DNA of 64,000 nt from Pedobacter arcticus A12 (GCF_000302595.1 NZ_JH947125.1:124001-188000), one strand, 5' to 3'; counted from the first letter of the stretch, positions 24,801-33,304 are shown. Notes: a model not told the origin generated them from the sequence alone. A program made the numbers and translations.

Positions 24801-25663
24801 AAAAAAACATAATTTACAAAGGTAAAGCAACGGTTACTAACGGCGCTTTTAGCTTTGATTTTATTGTGCCTAGGGATATTAATTTACAGGTAGGGAAGGG
24901 CAAAATCAGCTATTATGCAAACAACCAAAACTTAGATGCAACTGGTTTTAGTACGGACGTAAAAGTGGGGACAGTTGCTTCAAATACGCAAAATGATAAA
25001 ATTGGGCCGTCTGTGAGGGTTTATTTAAATGATGAAAAATTTGTTTCTGGCGGAATTACAAATACCAATCCTATTTTGTTGGTTAACCTGAACGATGAAA
25101 GCGGAATAAATACTACGGGAATTGGTATAGGCCATGATATCGTAGCCACGTTAAGTTCGGCAACGATGAACGATAAAAGTATTATCCTCAATCAATATTA
25201 CCAGTCAAGTTTAGATTCGTACCAGGCCGGAACGGTAAAATATCCATTAAACGGTTTAGTGCCGGGTTTGTACACTATAAAAGTTAAAGCTTGGGATGTT
25301 TTTAACAATTCTGCAGAACAATTGATCGATTTCGAGGTTAAGGCATCAGAAAAACTTGCGCTGTCACACGTTTTAAATTACCCAAACCCTTTTAGTAACC
25401 GCACAAGTTTTCAGTTTGAGCATAACTATCCTAACGAGAGTTTAGAGGTACAAGTGAATATAAGAACCATTACCGGGCGACTAATTAAAACGATAAATCA
25501 GAGTATTTATACGACGGGAAACCGTGTAGATAATATATTTTGGGATGCAAAAGACGATTTTGGCGAAAAAGTTGCTAGAGGCATATACGTTTATGAGCTA
25601 AAAGTACGTTCTACCACTGGCGGTTTTGTAGCTCGAAAGACAGAAAAATTGTTAATACTTTAA
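21815..25663 (+). CDS. porU: Type IX secretion system sortase PorU
   Basis: Cell-surface gingipain-like (C25) cysteine peptidase that removes the C-terminal sorting domain of T9SS cargo and attaches the cargo. 1282 residues, typical size. The signal peptide runs to about residue 26 (FGICFSKSFAQ). The catalytic pair is visible: His793 in NYTGHGGESGWAQE and Cys827 in IFTATCSFSRWDDPE. The C-terminus has LNYPNPFSNRTSFQFEHN and a beta-sandwich resembling a sorting domain. The start is TTG at 21815; no ATG would preserve the signal peptide. It is followed by porV after 40 bp. Confidence 0.94.
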   Translation: MISKITVYKQITIVFLFGICFSKSFAQNQSEIYRLNWPSDTVIFNSASIKISENYFPRFRPDFFGDLPSVFLKIPVNTVNNAVKVLIEESSKAVIGNNKASAKSIASDLQLNYYSATENRQTYMLVSFLPVYKEADGSLRKVNSFKLQVNPVKANATAPIYSARTYGGNSVLASGNWYKIAVKDEGVYKLDYSFLKKLGIDVDQINPKNIRLYGNGGFMLPQQNALARLDDLKENAIEVVGEADAKFDAGDYVVFYSPGNTRWTLNAQQTFEHQQNVYADSSYYFINVDKGAGKRVTQSTNPVQPTNYTSSSFDDYQLYEKDLYGLITAKMKSGREWFGEDFEFENSRDFNFDVAGLIPSAPLSVKTKMAIRSNANSSAKVTANNQTLYNLTATALPLNFETDFAKPAEAINSVTGISGNVAKININYGKVNSTSNAWLDYIELNYKRNYSAYNGYLRFRDKSSVANGNVAQFNLNNLSADARVWDVTNFTEAKSQKLNAAGANYNFITGTTDLKEFVAFEPSVLKIPEAIGKIPNQNLHGLSQADFLVVTAPPFFNEAKRLAEFRKTTQGLSYQVVTTDQVFNEFSSGKRDASAIRDFVKMFYDRAGANPALQPKYLLLFGKGSFDNRMLKFKDNSFVVTYQSENSLSPTASYTSDDYFGLLDDNEGAFTEDYTTNPGLLDIAIGRIPVKTLAEAKNVVDKLITYDGSLSFGDWRNQITIVADDEDNNLHLNQAEANAALITQNNQNFNIDKIYFDAFQQESAAGGTAYPKAKEAINQKINAGTVLINYTGHGGESGWAQERVLTLADINSWENKDNLAVIFTATCSFSRWDDPETVSGGELSLIRKDNGVASIFSTTRIVFSSYNFDLNQSFLKALFNPTNQNKRISFGQVFKEAKNNNVGGLNINSRNFTLLGDPTALFPIPINGITTTSLPDTLKAGGKATIKGFVNNANGQILNQFNGVIYPTIYDKPTTISTLGQDMGLNGSYVQNFDIQKNIIYKGKATVTNGAFSFDFIVPRDINLQVGKGKISYYANNQNLDATGFSTDVKVGTVASNTQNDKIGPSVRVYLNDEKFVSGGITNTNPILLVNLNDESGINTTGIGIGHDIVATLSSATMNDKSIILNQYYQSSLDSYQAGTVKYPLNGLVPGLYTIKVKAWDVFNNSAEQLIDFEVKASEKLALSHVLNYPNPFSNRTSFQFEHNYPNESLEVQVNIRTITGRLIKTINQSIYTTGNRVDNIFWDAKDDFGEKVARGIYVYELKVRSTTGGFVARKTEKLLIL

Positions 25664-25703
25664 CCGAAACACCTATATTACGCATTAATTACTTTTTTAC
25701 GAG

Positions 25704-26849
25704 ATGAAGATAAAGCTTTACGCATATATTGCTGCGGTTACCTGCAGTGCAACTTTATTTAATAATGCCCTTGCACAATCAACCGAAGGAAGAGAAACCA
25801 CTACCATTACTACTGCGGTTCCTTTTTTGTTAATCAACCCTGATGCTCGTTCAGGAGCGATGGGAGATGTGGGTGTGGCCATTTCGCCAGATGTAAATGC
25901 TACTCATTCAAATCCGGCTAAGTTGGCTTTTTTAAAAGACCCCTACGGTTTTGGATTATCATACAGTCCGTGGTTGCAAAAGCTGGTGCCAGATATTAAT
26001 TTGGCTTATCTAAACGGTTATTACAGACTGGATGATAGAAATACGTTAGGTGCATCTTTACGTTATTTTTCTTTGGGAAATATTCAGTTTGTTGATGTTA
26101 ACCAAATTCAGCAAGGAGAGGCAAGCCCCAATGAACTTGCTTTCGACGTTTCTTATGCCCGTAGCTTTGGCGAAAATTTTTCATTAGGTACCGCTTTACG
26201 TTATATCTCGTCTAATTTAGGTGCTGGTCAATTAGGTAACGAGGAAACCCAGCCTGGAACAGCAGTTGCTGCAGATATCTCTGCTTTTTACACTACCGAA
26301 TCTACATTATTCAGTAAAAATACTACCATTTCAGCAGGTTTAGATATCTCAAACATTGGTACTAAAATGAGCTACTCGGACGGAGGACCAAAATACTTTT
26401 TGCCAACCAATATGAAATTAGGTGGCTCGGCAACGGTACATGCAGATGATTATAATGATTTTTCATTTTCATTAGATTTGAACAAGTTATTGGTTCCATC
26501 TAACTCTACCGCTGATGCGAGTAAATCAGTTCCTGCTGGAATTTTCGGTTCGTTTACCGATGCACCAGGCGGAGGTAAAGAAGAACTACAGGAAGTAAGC
26601 GTAGGTGCTGGAGCAGAATATTGGTATAATCGCCAGTTTGCAATTAGGGCTGGTTACTTCTACGAAAATCCAAGTAAAGGGAACAGACAGTATTTGACCT
26701 TAGGATTGGGTTTGCGTTATAATATTGTTGACTTGGATTTTTCTTATCTATTAGCAAATCAGCAAACATCGCCTTTGGCAAACACATTAAGGTTTTCGCT
26801 ATTGTTTAATTTTGCTGCACCAACAGCTTCGAAAGTTCCAGGAAGATAA
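25704..26849 (+). CDS. porV: T9SS outer-membrane protein PorV (LptO)
   Basis: 381 residues, a signal peptide (ends near ALAQ at 25) and an FadL-like outer-membrane barrel. PorV binds cargo and shuttles it from the translocon to PorU. Characteristic segments are PFLLINPDARSGAMGDVGVA near 42 and THSNPAKLAFLKDPYGFGLS near 70, with the barrel end RFSLLFNF near the C-terminus. It follows porU and overlaps ispF by one base (TAATG), so the three are probably one operon. Confidence 0.94.
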   Translation: MKIKLYAYIAAVTCSATLFNNALAQSTEGRETTTITTAVPFLLINPDARSGAMGDVGVAISPDVNATHSNPAKLAFLKDPYGFGLSYSPWLQKLVPDINLAYLNGYYRLDDRNTLGASLRYFSLGNIQFVDVNQIQQGEASPNELAFDVSYARSFGENFSLGTALRYISSNLGAGQLGNEETQPGTAVAADISAFYTTESTLFSKNTTISAGLDISNIGTKMSYSDGGPKYFLPTNMKLGGSATVHADDYNDFSFSLDLNKLLVPSNSTADASKSVPAGIFGSFTDAPGGGKEELQEVSVGAGAEYWYNRQFAIRAGYFYENPSKGNRQYLTLGLGLRYNIVDLDFSYLLANQQTSPLANTLRFSLLFNFAAPTASKVPGR

Positions 26850-27325
26850 TGAAGATTAAGGTTGGATTTGGTTTTGATGTTCACCAGTTAAAAGAAGGAC
26901 ATCCATTTGTTTTAGGTGGTGTACATTTAGAACATCATAAAGGTGCTTTTGGGCATTCAGATGCTGATGTTTTGGCCCATGCAATTTCCGATGCGCTTTT
27001 AGGTGCTGCCAATTTAGGAGATATAGGCTACCATTTTAAAAACACAGATGATCGTTGGAAAGGCATTAACAGCTTAATACTTTTAAAAGAATGTGTTAAA
27101 ATGCTTAAAGAAGCAGGCTATAGTATCAATAATATTGATGCGATGCTGTGTATTGAAGCGCCAAAAATTAGCCCTTACATCCCAGAAATGAAAAAGCACC
27201 TTGCTTTAGCTATGTCAATAGCTGTGGAAGATATTTCTATTAAAGCCACCACCAATGAAACGATGGGGTTTATAGGAAGAGAAGAGGGTGTAGTAGCCTA
27301 TGCGGTTTGTCTGATACAGAAGTAG
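26849..27325 (+). CDS. ispF: 2-C-methyl-D-erythritol 2,4-cyclodiphosphate synthase
   Basis: Fifth step of the non-mevalonate isoprenoid pathway. 158 residues. Metal ligands are Asp8 and His10 in GFGFDVHQL; HSDADVLAHAISDALLGAAN with LGDIGYHF near 36-62 and KATTNETMGFIGREEGVVAYAV at the C-terminus are diagnostic. It overlaps porV by one base, the only link to the secretion genes. Confidence 0.96.
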   Translation: MKIKVGFGFDVHQLKEGHPFVLGGVHLEHHKGAFGHSDADVLAHAISDALLGAANLGDIGYHFKNTDDRWKGINSLILLKECVKMLKEAGYSINNIDAMLCIEAPKISPYIPEMKKHLALAMSIAVEDISIKATTNETMGFIGREEGVVAYAVCLIQK

Positions 27326-27383
27326 GTTTATTAGTTAGTTAGGTTTTAGTTTGTTAGTTGATTAGTTAGATTTTGTGTGCAAG

Positions 27384-27409
27384 CAGAGTCTCTTTTTTCA
27401 GAAACTCTG
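27384..27409. terminator. Weak hairpin between ispF and the UPF0173 gene
   Basis: CAGAGTCTC (27384-27392) and GAAACTCTG (27401-27409) pair with one mismatch around an 8-nt T-rich loop, in the gap between two convergent genes. The stretch before it (27326-27371) is built of repeated TTAGTTAG units. Confidence 0.4.
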
Positions 27410-27421
27410 AGTTGTTTTATC

Positions 27422-28117
27422 TCACAGCACTTTCGCATCAACTTCTTTATCTGAAATCTTTAACATACTTAACTCTATACCCGCATCAGCAAAAGCTTTT
27501 TTAGCTTGCTCATGGTCAACTTTGATATAGCCGAAAGTATCATAGTGCATAGCGATGATATTTTTACACTTGATAAAGTCGGCAGCGATAATAGCGTCTG
27601 TAATGCCCATTGTGAAATTATCGCCGATAGGTAAAAAGGCATAATCAATAGCAAACAGTTCACCCGTAAGCTTCATGTCCTGATTCAGCGCAGTATCTCC
27701 AGCGTAGTACAGTGTTTTTTTGCCGGTTTGGATTATAAAACCAGCCGCTGTTCCTCCGTAAGAACCATCCGGTAGAGAATTGGAATGCGCTGCATACATC
27801 ATTTTTACCTTTCCAAAATCGAAATTCCAGTTGCCACCTAAATTCATAGGATGACCGTTATCTATCCCTTGCTTCTTCAGCCATTCAATAATTTCAAATG
27901 AACTTATGATTTTTGCCTTGGTTCGTTTTGCAATCGAAACTAAATCAGCTACATGGTCTTCATGCCCATGGCTTACTAAAATATAATCGCAATCAATTTG
28001 TTCAACGTCAATATCTTTTGCTAGTTCATTAGGTGTAATAAATGGGTCAAACAAAATTTTTGTTCCATTAACCTCTAATAAAAAGCAAGACTGACCAAAG
28101 TAATTTAACTTCATCAT
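27422..28117 (-). CDS. Metal-dependent hydrolase, UPF0173 (metallo-beta-lactamase fold)
   Basis: 231 residues. The metal motif SHGHEDH at about 49-55, the Asp in YYAGDTALNQDM near 140 and the His in IAMHYDTFGY near 190 complete a two-metal site. MMKLNYFGQSCFLLEVNGTK at the N-terminus is typical of the UPF0173/YtkL group, whose substrate is unknown. It starts 5 bp after the ybaB-like gene, so they form an operon. Confidence 0.88.
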   Translation of the reverse strand: MMKLNYFGQSCFLLEVNGTKILFDPFITPNELAKDIDVEQIDCDYILVSHGHEDHVADLVSIAKRTKAKIISSFEIIEWLKKQGIDNGHPMNLGGNWNFDFGKVKMMYAAHSNSLPDGSYGGTAAGFIIQTGKKTLYYAGDTALNQDMKLTGELFAIDYAFLPIGDNFTMGITDAIIAADFIKCKNIIAMHYDTFGYIKVDHEQAKKAFADAGIELSMLKISDKEVDAKVL

Positions 28118-28122
28118 GGTGT

Positions 28123-28440
28123 TTATTTTTTTCCGAAAAGATTCGCCAAACCACCCATGCCGCCTAGCATTTGATTGGTCATTGCGCTCATTTCTGCTTG
28201 TGATACATTTTCTGCCTGTGCCAAAACTTTGTTAATAACTACTACCAAAACATCTTCCAAAGCTTCAACGCCATTTTCCTTCAAAAAATTTTCGTCTATA
28301 CTGATGCTTTTAACAGTTTTGCCAGCAGTAGCGGTTACTTTTATAGCGCCACCTTCAGCTTGTTCGCTCAGGGTAATAGTTTCCAATCTTTTTTTAACTT
28401 CTTCAGCTTTTTGCTGCGCTTCGAATATTTTATCAAACAT
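28123..28440 (-). CDS. YbaB/EbfC family nucleoid-associated protein
   Basis: 105 residues. Helical N-terminus (MFDKIFEAQQKAEEVKKRLE), the beta-core GGAIKVTATAGKTVKSISID and the C-terminal helix with Met/Gly-rich tail (NQMLGGMGGLANLFGKK) fit the YbaB family, dimeric DNA-binding proteins often linked to recR/dnaX, which are not here. First gene of a two-gene operon with the UPF0173 hydrolase. Confidence 0.9.
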   Translation of the reverse strand: MFDKIFEAQQKAEEVKKRLETITLSEQAEGGAIKVTATAGKTVKSISIDENFLKENGVEALEDVLVVVINKVLAQAENVSQAEMSAMTNQMLGGMGGLANLFGKK

Positions 28441-28607
28441 ATTTTTCGGTTTTTTAGTGATAGCAAAACTCGTTTATGTTTTTGGTAATAAAAAATCATT
28501 TCGAGATTGCCTGTAAAACAATGATTTCTGCAATAACTAGTCAAAATTTACACCAAAAATCAAATATTGGCATAGCTCTTGGTATTCCCTCCGTAAATAA
28601 TTAGAAA

Positions 28608-29135
28608 ATGAAAAAAATTACTTTCAAAGGGATTGTTGCAGTAGCTGCAATAGCTCTAATAAGCACAACAGGTGCATTTGCACAAAATGTTGAAAACGGA
28701 CATGCCACTAGGTTAAGCGTTGGCTTAGGTGTTGGTGTGCCAACAAAGTCTAACGTTGCAGACGTAGTTATTGCACCGGATTTAAGATTACAACATGATT
28801 TAGGCGAGCGTACTTCTTTAACTTTAACAACAGGTTACTACGGTTTTGTTGGAAAGCCTGAAGTTGCGGGAACCAAAATAGGATCAGATTTAATTCCGTT
28901 GAAAGCGGGTGCTAAATTCTTTTTTGGACAAACTTTTTATGCACAGCCAGAAGTGGGTGTAGGTTTTTCAACTAAGAAAGATTATGGAACACCTTTTATA
29001 TGGGCGCCTAGTTTAGGTTATGCAAACAATAAATGGGATATCGCTTTACGTTACGAAGGTTTTGAATACGATGCTGGAAGTAATGGTATGGTAGCCGTAA
29101 GGTTAGCTTACGCTTTCAAAAGACCAGCTAAATAA
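28608..29135 (+). CDS. Small outer-membrane beta-barrel protein
   Basis: 175 residues with a signal peptide (cleavage near AFAQNVENG at 25-26). The mature part alternates short beta strands with Gly/aromatic patterns (TRLSVGLGVGVPTK, RTSLTLTTGYYGFVGK, AKFFFGQTFYAQPEVGVGFS) and ends in VAVRLAYAFKRPAK, as in eight-stranded OmpX/OmpA-like barrels. I cannot assign a substrate. Single gene with a strong terminator at 29161. Confidence 0.8.
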   Translation: MKKITFKGIVAVAAIALISTTGAFAQNVENGHATRLSVGLGVGVPTKSNVADVVIAPDLRLQHDLGERTSLTLTTGYYGFVGKPEVAGTKIGSDLIPLKAGAKFFFGQTFYAQPEVGVGFSTKKDYGTPFIWAPSLGYANNKWDIALRYEGFEYDAGSNGMVAVRLAYAFKRPAK

Positions 29136-29160
29136 TTTTTCATCTACCTATGAAAAATAC

Positions 29161-29185
29161 AAAAGCCGCTTCTAAAGCGGCTTTT
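29161..29185. terminator. Bidirectional terminator
   Basis: AAAAGCCGCTT (29161-29171) pairs perfectly with AAGCGGCTTTT (29175-29185) around CTA. It lies between the convergent outer-membrane protein gene and the hypothetical gene at 29191. Confidence 0.9.
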
Positions 29186-29190
29186 GTGGT

Positions 29191-29532
29191 TTAAAAAACT
29201 TCTTGAAAATAATTTACAATTAAGGTTTTCATCAGCATTTCCTGCTCTAATAAATTATATGCTGGTATAGCTTTTACCTTTTTCCAATGTGGCCAGCCGT
29301 CCTGGTCCATGCCTTCTAATTCATAAAATCCAAGCTCCGAGAATAAACGACAGTTTGCAATGTGCATTAATTCTTCTTTTTGGCGCTTGCTGAATTTTTT
29401 TGGGCCTTTCCCTAATTCCTGTACACCTATCAAAAATAAAATTACTTTGATGTCTGGAGCCTCATTGTCAAAATCATCAGCTAATTTCTGTTGAAGTTCT
29501 TTAAACTTTTTGTTGACTTCTGATGGTTTCAT
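29191..29532 (-). CDS. Conserved hypothetical cytoplasmic protein
   Basis: 113 residues from the ATG at 29530-29532 (MKPSEVNKKFKELQQKLADD); an upstream in-frame start adds nine residues. No signal peptide or membrane segment. It is helical, with FLIGVQELGKGPKKFSKRQK and MHIANCRLFSELGFYELEGM followed by DQDGWPHWKK. I believe relatives exist widely in Bacteroidota as unnamed proteins, but I know no function. The stop codon is only 6 bp from the shared terminator. Confidence 0.7.
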   Translation of the reverse strand: MKPSEVNKKFKELQQKLADDFDNEAPDIKVILFLIGVQELGKGPKKFSKRQKEELMHIANCRLFSELGFYELEGMDQDGWPHWKKVKAIPAYNLLEQEMLMKTLIVNYFQEVF

Positions 29533-29622
29533 AATGGGCAAAGATAGCTTTACCCACAAAAGTTTTACTATACGGTGTTGTAAAGACTCTCATAATAGTG
29601 TTAATTTTTAAGTTGGAAAGGT

Positions 29623-29630
29623 TAGCTTTG
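29623..29630 (+). promoter_or_regulatory. Candidate -7 element (TANNTTTG) for the Cys/His-rich gene
   Basis: TAGCTTTG fits the Bacteroidota -7 consensus and lies 10 bp before the GTG start at 29640, which would leave almost no leader. No -33 TTTG at the expected distance is visible. Low confidence. Confidence 0.25.
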
Positions 29631-29639
29631 CAAATAACT

Positions 29640-29963
29640 GTGAAGAACTATCTTAAGATATCTTTATTTTACCTTTTAGCATTTTCCATGCTGAGCGCTG
29701 CTGTGCCTTTGCATAGCATTATCCACGAACATTATTTTGTACATCAGGATAATTGTGGAGCCAGCTGCGAAAAGCATTTGAAAAACTACACAAAACCTTG
29801 TTGTACTACTTCAGATGCAGTTTTTGTTAGTGATTTGCCGGTAGAGCCATTTTCTTTTGCAGTAAACCTAACTTCGGTAACTATAGAAAGGGTTTATCAT
29901 ACTGATAACTACTTTCAGTTTTTTCACCGCACTCGTAATAAAGCGCCACCACTGCTTTCCTAA
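29640..29963 (+). CDS. Small exported Cys/His-rich protein, possible metal binder
   Basis: 107 residues from GTG 29640; an upstream GTG at 29598 is in frame but would bury the signal peptide. The N-terminus (VKNYLKISLFYLLAFSMLSA) is a clear signal or anchor. The next 35 residues hold His25, His29, His31, His35, Cys39, Cys43, His46 and Cys54-Cys55, a dense metal-ligand set. The rest is unremarkable. It lies 114 bp upstream of a TonB-dependent receptor on the same strand, which suggests a shared role in metal uptake or sensing. I do not recognise a named family. Confidence 0.68.
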   Translation: MKNYLKISLFYLLAFSMLSAAVPLHSIIHEHYFVHQDNCGASCEKHLKNYTKPCCTTSDAVFVSDLPVEPFSFAVNLTSVTIERVYHTDNYFQFFHRTRNKAPPLLS

Positions 29964-30077
29964 ATTTTTTAGGTGATTTTTTTACCTAAAAACCATGTAA
30001 TTAATAGGGCTTTTAGCGATAAGCTTTTGCCCGTACATTATTTAGGTTGCTCAGCAACATTAATTTAAAATTTTACG

Positions 30078-32393
30078 ATGAACCGTATTTTATACAGTCT
30101 TGCGCTATTTTTATGCGTAAGCAATACCTATGCAGCTGATATCACTTTCAGCGGAAAAATTATTGATGCCCAAACAAAAGAAGTTTTGCCCGGCGCAAAC
30201 ATTACCATACAAGATTTAAGAGTAAGTACCATTTCCGATATGAACGGGAAATTTTCGTTGAATCGGATTCCTGAGAACGGAAAGTTTTTGGTACAGGTTT
30301 CTTATTTGGGCTATAAATACCTCAATAAAACAATTGATTTTGCCACTACACAATCTTTTGTTTTTGAATTACAACAAAGCAGAATTGAGGCAAACGAAGT
30401 GGTATTAACAGGAACGGTAACCGGTGCCGATAATAAAAAGAATAGCACTTCTGTAGGCGTATTGTCGCATGATGAGATGCTAAACAGACCAGCAACCAAC
30501 TTAATTGATGCTGTTTCAAAAGTTGCCGGAGTTACCCAAATCTCAACCGGACAGGCCATATCAAAACCCGTAATTAGAGGGCTTTCATTTAATAGAATTG
30601 TAACTATTAGTGACGGTGTAAAACAGCAGGGCCAACAGTGGGGAGATGAACACGGAATAGAGATTGACCAGTTTTCTGCGGACAGGGTAGAAGTTTTACG
30701 CGGTGCTGCCAGTTTACTTTATGGTGCTGATGCTTTGGGAGGTGTAATTAATATTTTAGAACCCTTAACTGTTAATGATGGTGTTATCAAAGGAGAGCTT
30801 TTAAGTAACTACTCAACAAACGGCGGGTTAAGCAGTAATTCTGCCATGCTTACCGGAAATACAAATGGTTTTGTTTGGCGGGGAAGAGCAACCTATAAAA
30901 ATGCTTACTCTTTTAAAACACCAGATTATTATTTGCCAAATTCTGGATTCAATGAAACATCGTTAAGTGCTATGTTAGGTCTTAATAAATCTTGGGGGTA
31001 TAGCCACGTCAATATCTCATCGTTTAAGAACAACATTGGTTTTTACGACCCAGAGCTAGATGGAAATGGTAATTTTATTGATGAAGGTGGAAATCCGTTT
31101 ACCAATAGCGATTTAAAATCGAGAACATTAGCCTTGCCCAACCAGCAGATCAGTCATTTTAAAGTGGCATCAAACAGTAATATCTTATTAGGTAAAGGGA
31201 GTTTAAAATTAGATTTAGGCTACCAGAACAATATCCGTAAAGAGTTTGAAGATGTAGATCCAGCTTTGTTTTTTGATTTAAATAGCTATAGTGTAGATGC
31301 GAAATACATTCAGAATTCTTCTGCAAATGGTTGGCAACCTGTTGTTGGTTTAAGTGCAGATTATCAGAATAGTTTGAACAAAGGAGAAGAATTTTTGGTT
31401 CCCGATTATAACAATGTAGGCCTAGGTGTATTCTATTATATGAAGAAGGATTTTGCAAAATCGAGCTTTAATTTTGGTTTGCGTTATGACTACCGCAAGA
31501 ATACAGGAAAACAATTATTTGATGAGGGCGTAGAGAAGTTCTCGGCTTTTAAAACAGATTTTTCTAACCTAAGCGGTGCGGTGGGTTATACACATCAAAT
31601 CAGCGATAAGCTAAATTTTAAAGCCAATTTGAGTTCGGGATTTAGAGCGCCAAACCCTGCCGAACAAGCTTCTAACGGGGTACATGAAGGCACATTTAGG
31701 TATGAAGTAGGCGATAACAATTTAAAATCCGAAAAAAGCTATCAGGCCGATTTAAGCTTACAATACAGTGTTTCAAACTTCGATTTTAGCTTGAGCATCT
31801 ACAATAATTATATGAAAGATTATATTTATCTGGGGCAAAATAACGGTGAAACCATTACTGTTGATCATAACGGAATCATGGATGTTTATCCATTATTTAG
31901 GTACCAGCAAGATGATGCTAATTTCTACGGTTCAGATGCGAGTTTGATTTTCCATCCTTTTGAATTTCTGCATTTCGAAAACACTTTTAGTTATGTGTAC
32001 GCTCAAAATCTTGGATTAAAAGAAGCCGTTCCTTTTATTCCGGCGGCAAGTTTGAAAAACGAAATCCAGATTGAGCCTAATATCAAAGGTTTGAAACGTA
32101 GTTATTTCTCTGTTGGGCTCGAAAGTAATTTTGCGCAGGATAGAATAGCAAACTTTGAGAGCAGAACAGCCGCTTATACGCTTTTGCAAGCAGGTATTGG
32201 GACGCAAATAGCCATTGGTAAACAAAACGTACGATTCAATATTTCGGCTAACAATTTGTTAGATAAGCGTTATTATAACCATTTAAGTAGGTACAAACCG
32301 GGTAGGTTGGACGAAACTAATCCCAACTTTGGAATATATAATCCGGGCAGAAATATCACTTTTGGTTTATATGTACCTTTAAATATCAAGTAA
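30078..32393 (+). CDS. TonB-dependent outer-membrane receptor, possibly for a metal
   Basis: 771 residues. Signal peptide to about residue 19, then a carboxypeptidase-regulatory-like domain (ITFSGKIIDAQTKEVLPGAN, residues 22-105), plug (residues ~120-235 with VEVLRGAASLLYGADALGGV) and a 22-strand barrel ending in NPGRNITFGLYVPLNIK. It lacks the SusC-specific features and stands without a SusD partner. The plug and barrel motifs (SANNLLDKRYYNHLSRYKPG at the end) resemble the ZnuD-like metal receptors, and the Cys/His-rich neighbour points the same way. The substrate is inference: zinc or copper most likely, iron chelates not excluded. Confidence 0.85.
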   Translation: MNRILYSLALFLCVSNTYAADITFSGKIIDAQTKEVLPGANITIQDLRVSTISDMNGKFSLNRIPENGKFLVQVSYLGYKYLNKTIDFATTQSFVFELQQSRIEANEVVLTGTVTGADNKKNSTSVGVLSHDEMLNRPATNLIDAVSKVAGVTQISTGQAISKPVIRGLSFNRIVTISDGVKQQGQQWGDEHGIEIDQFSADRVEVLRGAASLLYGADALGGVINILEPLTVNDGVIKGELLSNYSTNGGLSSNSAMLTGNTNGFVWRGRATYKNAYSFKTPDYYLPNSGFNETSLSAMLGLNKSWGYSHVNISSFKNNIGFYDPELDGNGNFIDEGGNPFTNSDLKSRTLALPNQQISHFKVASNSNILLGKGSLKLDLGYQNNIRKEFEDVDPALFFDLNSYSVDAKYIQNSSANGWQPVVGLSADYQNSLNKGEEFLVPDYNNVGLGVFYYMKKDFAKSSFNFGLRYDYRKNTGKQLFDEGVEKFSAFKTDFSNLSGAVGYTHQISDKLNFKANLSSGFRAPNPAEQASNGVHEGTFRYEVGDNNLKSEKSYQADLSLQYSVSNFDFSLSIYNNYMKDYIYLGQNNGETITVDHNGIMDVYPLFRYQQDDANFYGSDASLIFHPFEFLHFENTFSYVYAQNLGLKEAVPFIPAASLKNEIQIEPNIKGLKRSYFSVGLESNFAQDRIANFESRTAAYTLLQAGIGTQIAIGKQNVRFNISANNLLDKRYYNHLSRYKPGRLDETNPNFGIYNPGRNITFGLYVPLNIK

Positions 32394-32525
32394 AATTAGT
32401 GATAAACTGAGTTTGGTTTCAATTGTCATTCAACTATCGTTTTTACGGTTTTTGCTCAAAATGAGGGTTTGACCTAAATTATTTTGATATTTTTAGACAG
32501 ATAATATAACTTACCATTTCATAGA

Positions 32526-32554
32526 TAGCTCAACTTAGGTTGGGCTATTTTTTT
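32526..32554 (+). terminator. Terminator after the TonB receptor, just before ppgK
   Basis: TAGCTCAAC (32526-32534) pairs with GTTGGGCTA (32539-32547, one G-U) around TTAG and is followed by seven T. It ends 12 bp before the ppgK start codon, so the ppgK promoter must lie upstream of or overlap the hairpin, and the hairpin could act as an attenuator. Confidence 0.75.
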
Positions 32555-32566
32555 CAATAACGTAAC

Positions 32567-33304
32567 ATGAAAGAAAGCAGCAACAACATTTTAGTAATTG
32601 ATATTGGCGGTTCTCATGTAAAAGCCACAATTTTAACCAATAAAGGCAAAGTAGTGCAAGATTACCAAAAGGTAGAAACTCCTGCTAAAGCCAACCCGAA
32701 AAGCCTGATGACAGCTATTAAAACGCTGGTTAAAAAGTTTCCGGCTTTTGATAAAATTGCGGTTGGTTTTCCTGGCTTTATCAAACAGGGCGTTGTGTTT
32801 ACTGCGCCAAATTTAGATAGCAAAGCGTTTAAGAAATTTAACCTCAGTAAAGCAATTGCTAAGGAACTAAAGAAACCGGTACGTTTAGTTAACGATGCTG
32901 ATTTACAAGGTTTTGCTTTAATTAAAGGCAAAGGTTTAGAAATGGTAATTACTTTAGGTACTGGCTTTGGAACGGCTTTGTTTATGGATGGTAACTTGTT
33001 GCCACATTTAGAATTAGCGCATTTACCTGTTGTAAAAGGCCAGGATTATGATGATTTTATTGGCGATGCTGCCTTAAAAAAAGATGGTGAGAAAAAGTGG
33101 AACAAGAAGCTACAGGAGGTTTTAAATACGTTTGATACAGTTGTAAATTACGATCACCTTTATTTAAGTGGCGGAAATACGAGGTATATTAATTTTAAGC
33201 TTGGCACAAATGTGAGCGTGGAAAATAACCGTGAGGGCATTAAAGGAGGTGTTAAATTATGGAAGATAAAAGAGAGTTACAGCGTTAAAACTGTAAATCC
33301 CTAA
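32567..33304 (+). CDS. ppgK: Polyphosphate glucokinase (ROK family)
   Basis: Phosphorylates glucose with polyphosphate and/or ATP. 245 residues, the length of PpgK rather than of the longer ROK kinases. The phosphate motif DIGGSHVKATIL is at about residues 12-23, VGFPGFIKQG near 66, VNDADLQGFALIKGKG near 109 and TLGTGFGTALFMDGNLLPH with LELAH near 127-150. It stands before zwf and pgl, which use the glucose 6-phosphate it makes. 243 bp separate it from zwf, so it may be a separate unit. Confidence 0.88.
   Translation: MKESSNNILVIDIGGSHVKATILTNKGKVVQDYQKVETPAKANPKSLMTAIKTLVKKFPAFDKIAVGFPGFIKQGVVFTAPNLDSKAFKKFNLSKAIAKELKKPVRLVNDADLQGFALIKGKGLEMVITLGTGFGTALFMDGNLLPHLELAHLPVVKGQDYDDFIGDAALKKDGEKKWNKKLQEVLNTFDTVVNYDHLYLSGGNTRYINFKLGTNVSVENNREGIKGGVKLWKIKESYSVKTVNP

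Noticed and set aside
32567-33304. Reading the ROK kinase as an N-acetylmannosamine kinase (NanK) of the glycan locus
   Set aside because: Length (245 residues), motifs and position before zwf/pgl fit polyphosphate glucokinase; it is 8 kb away from the locus with other operons between.
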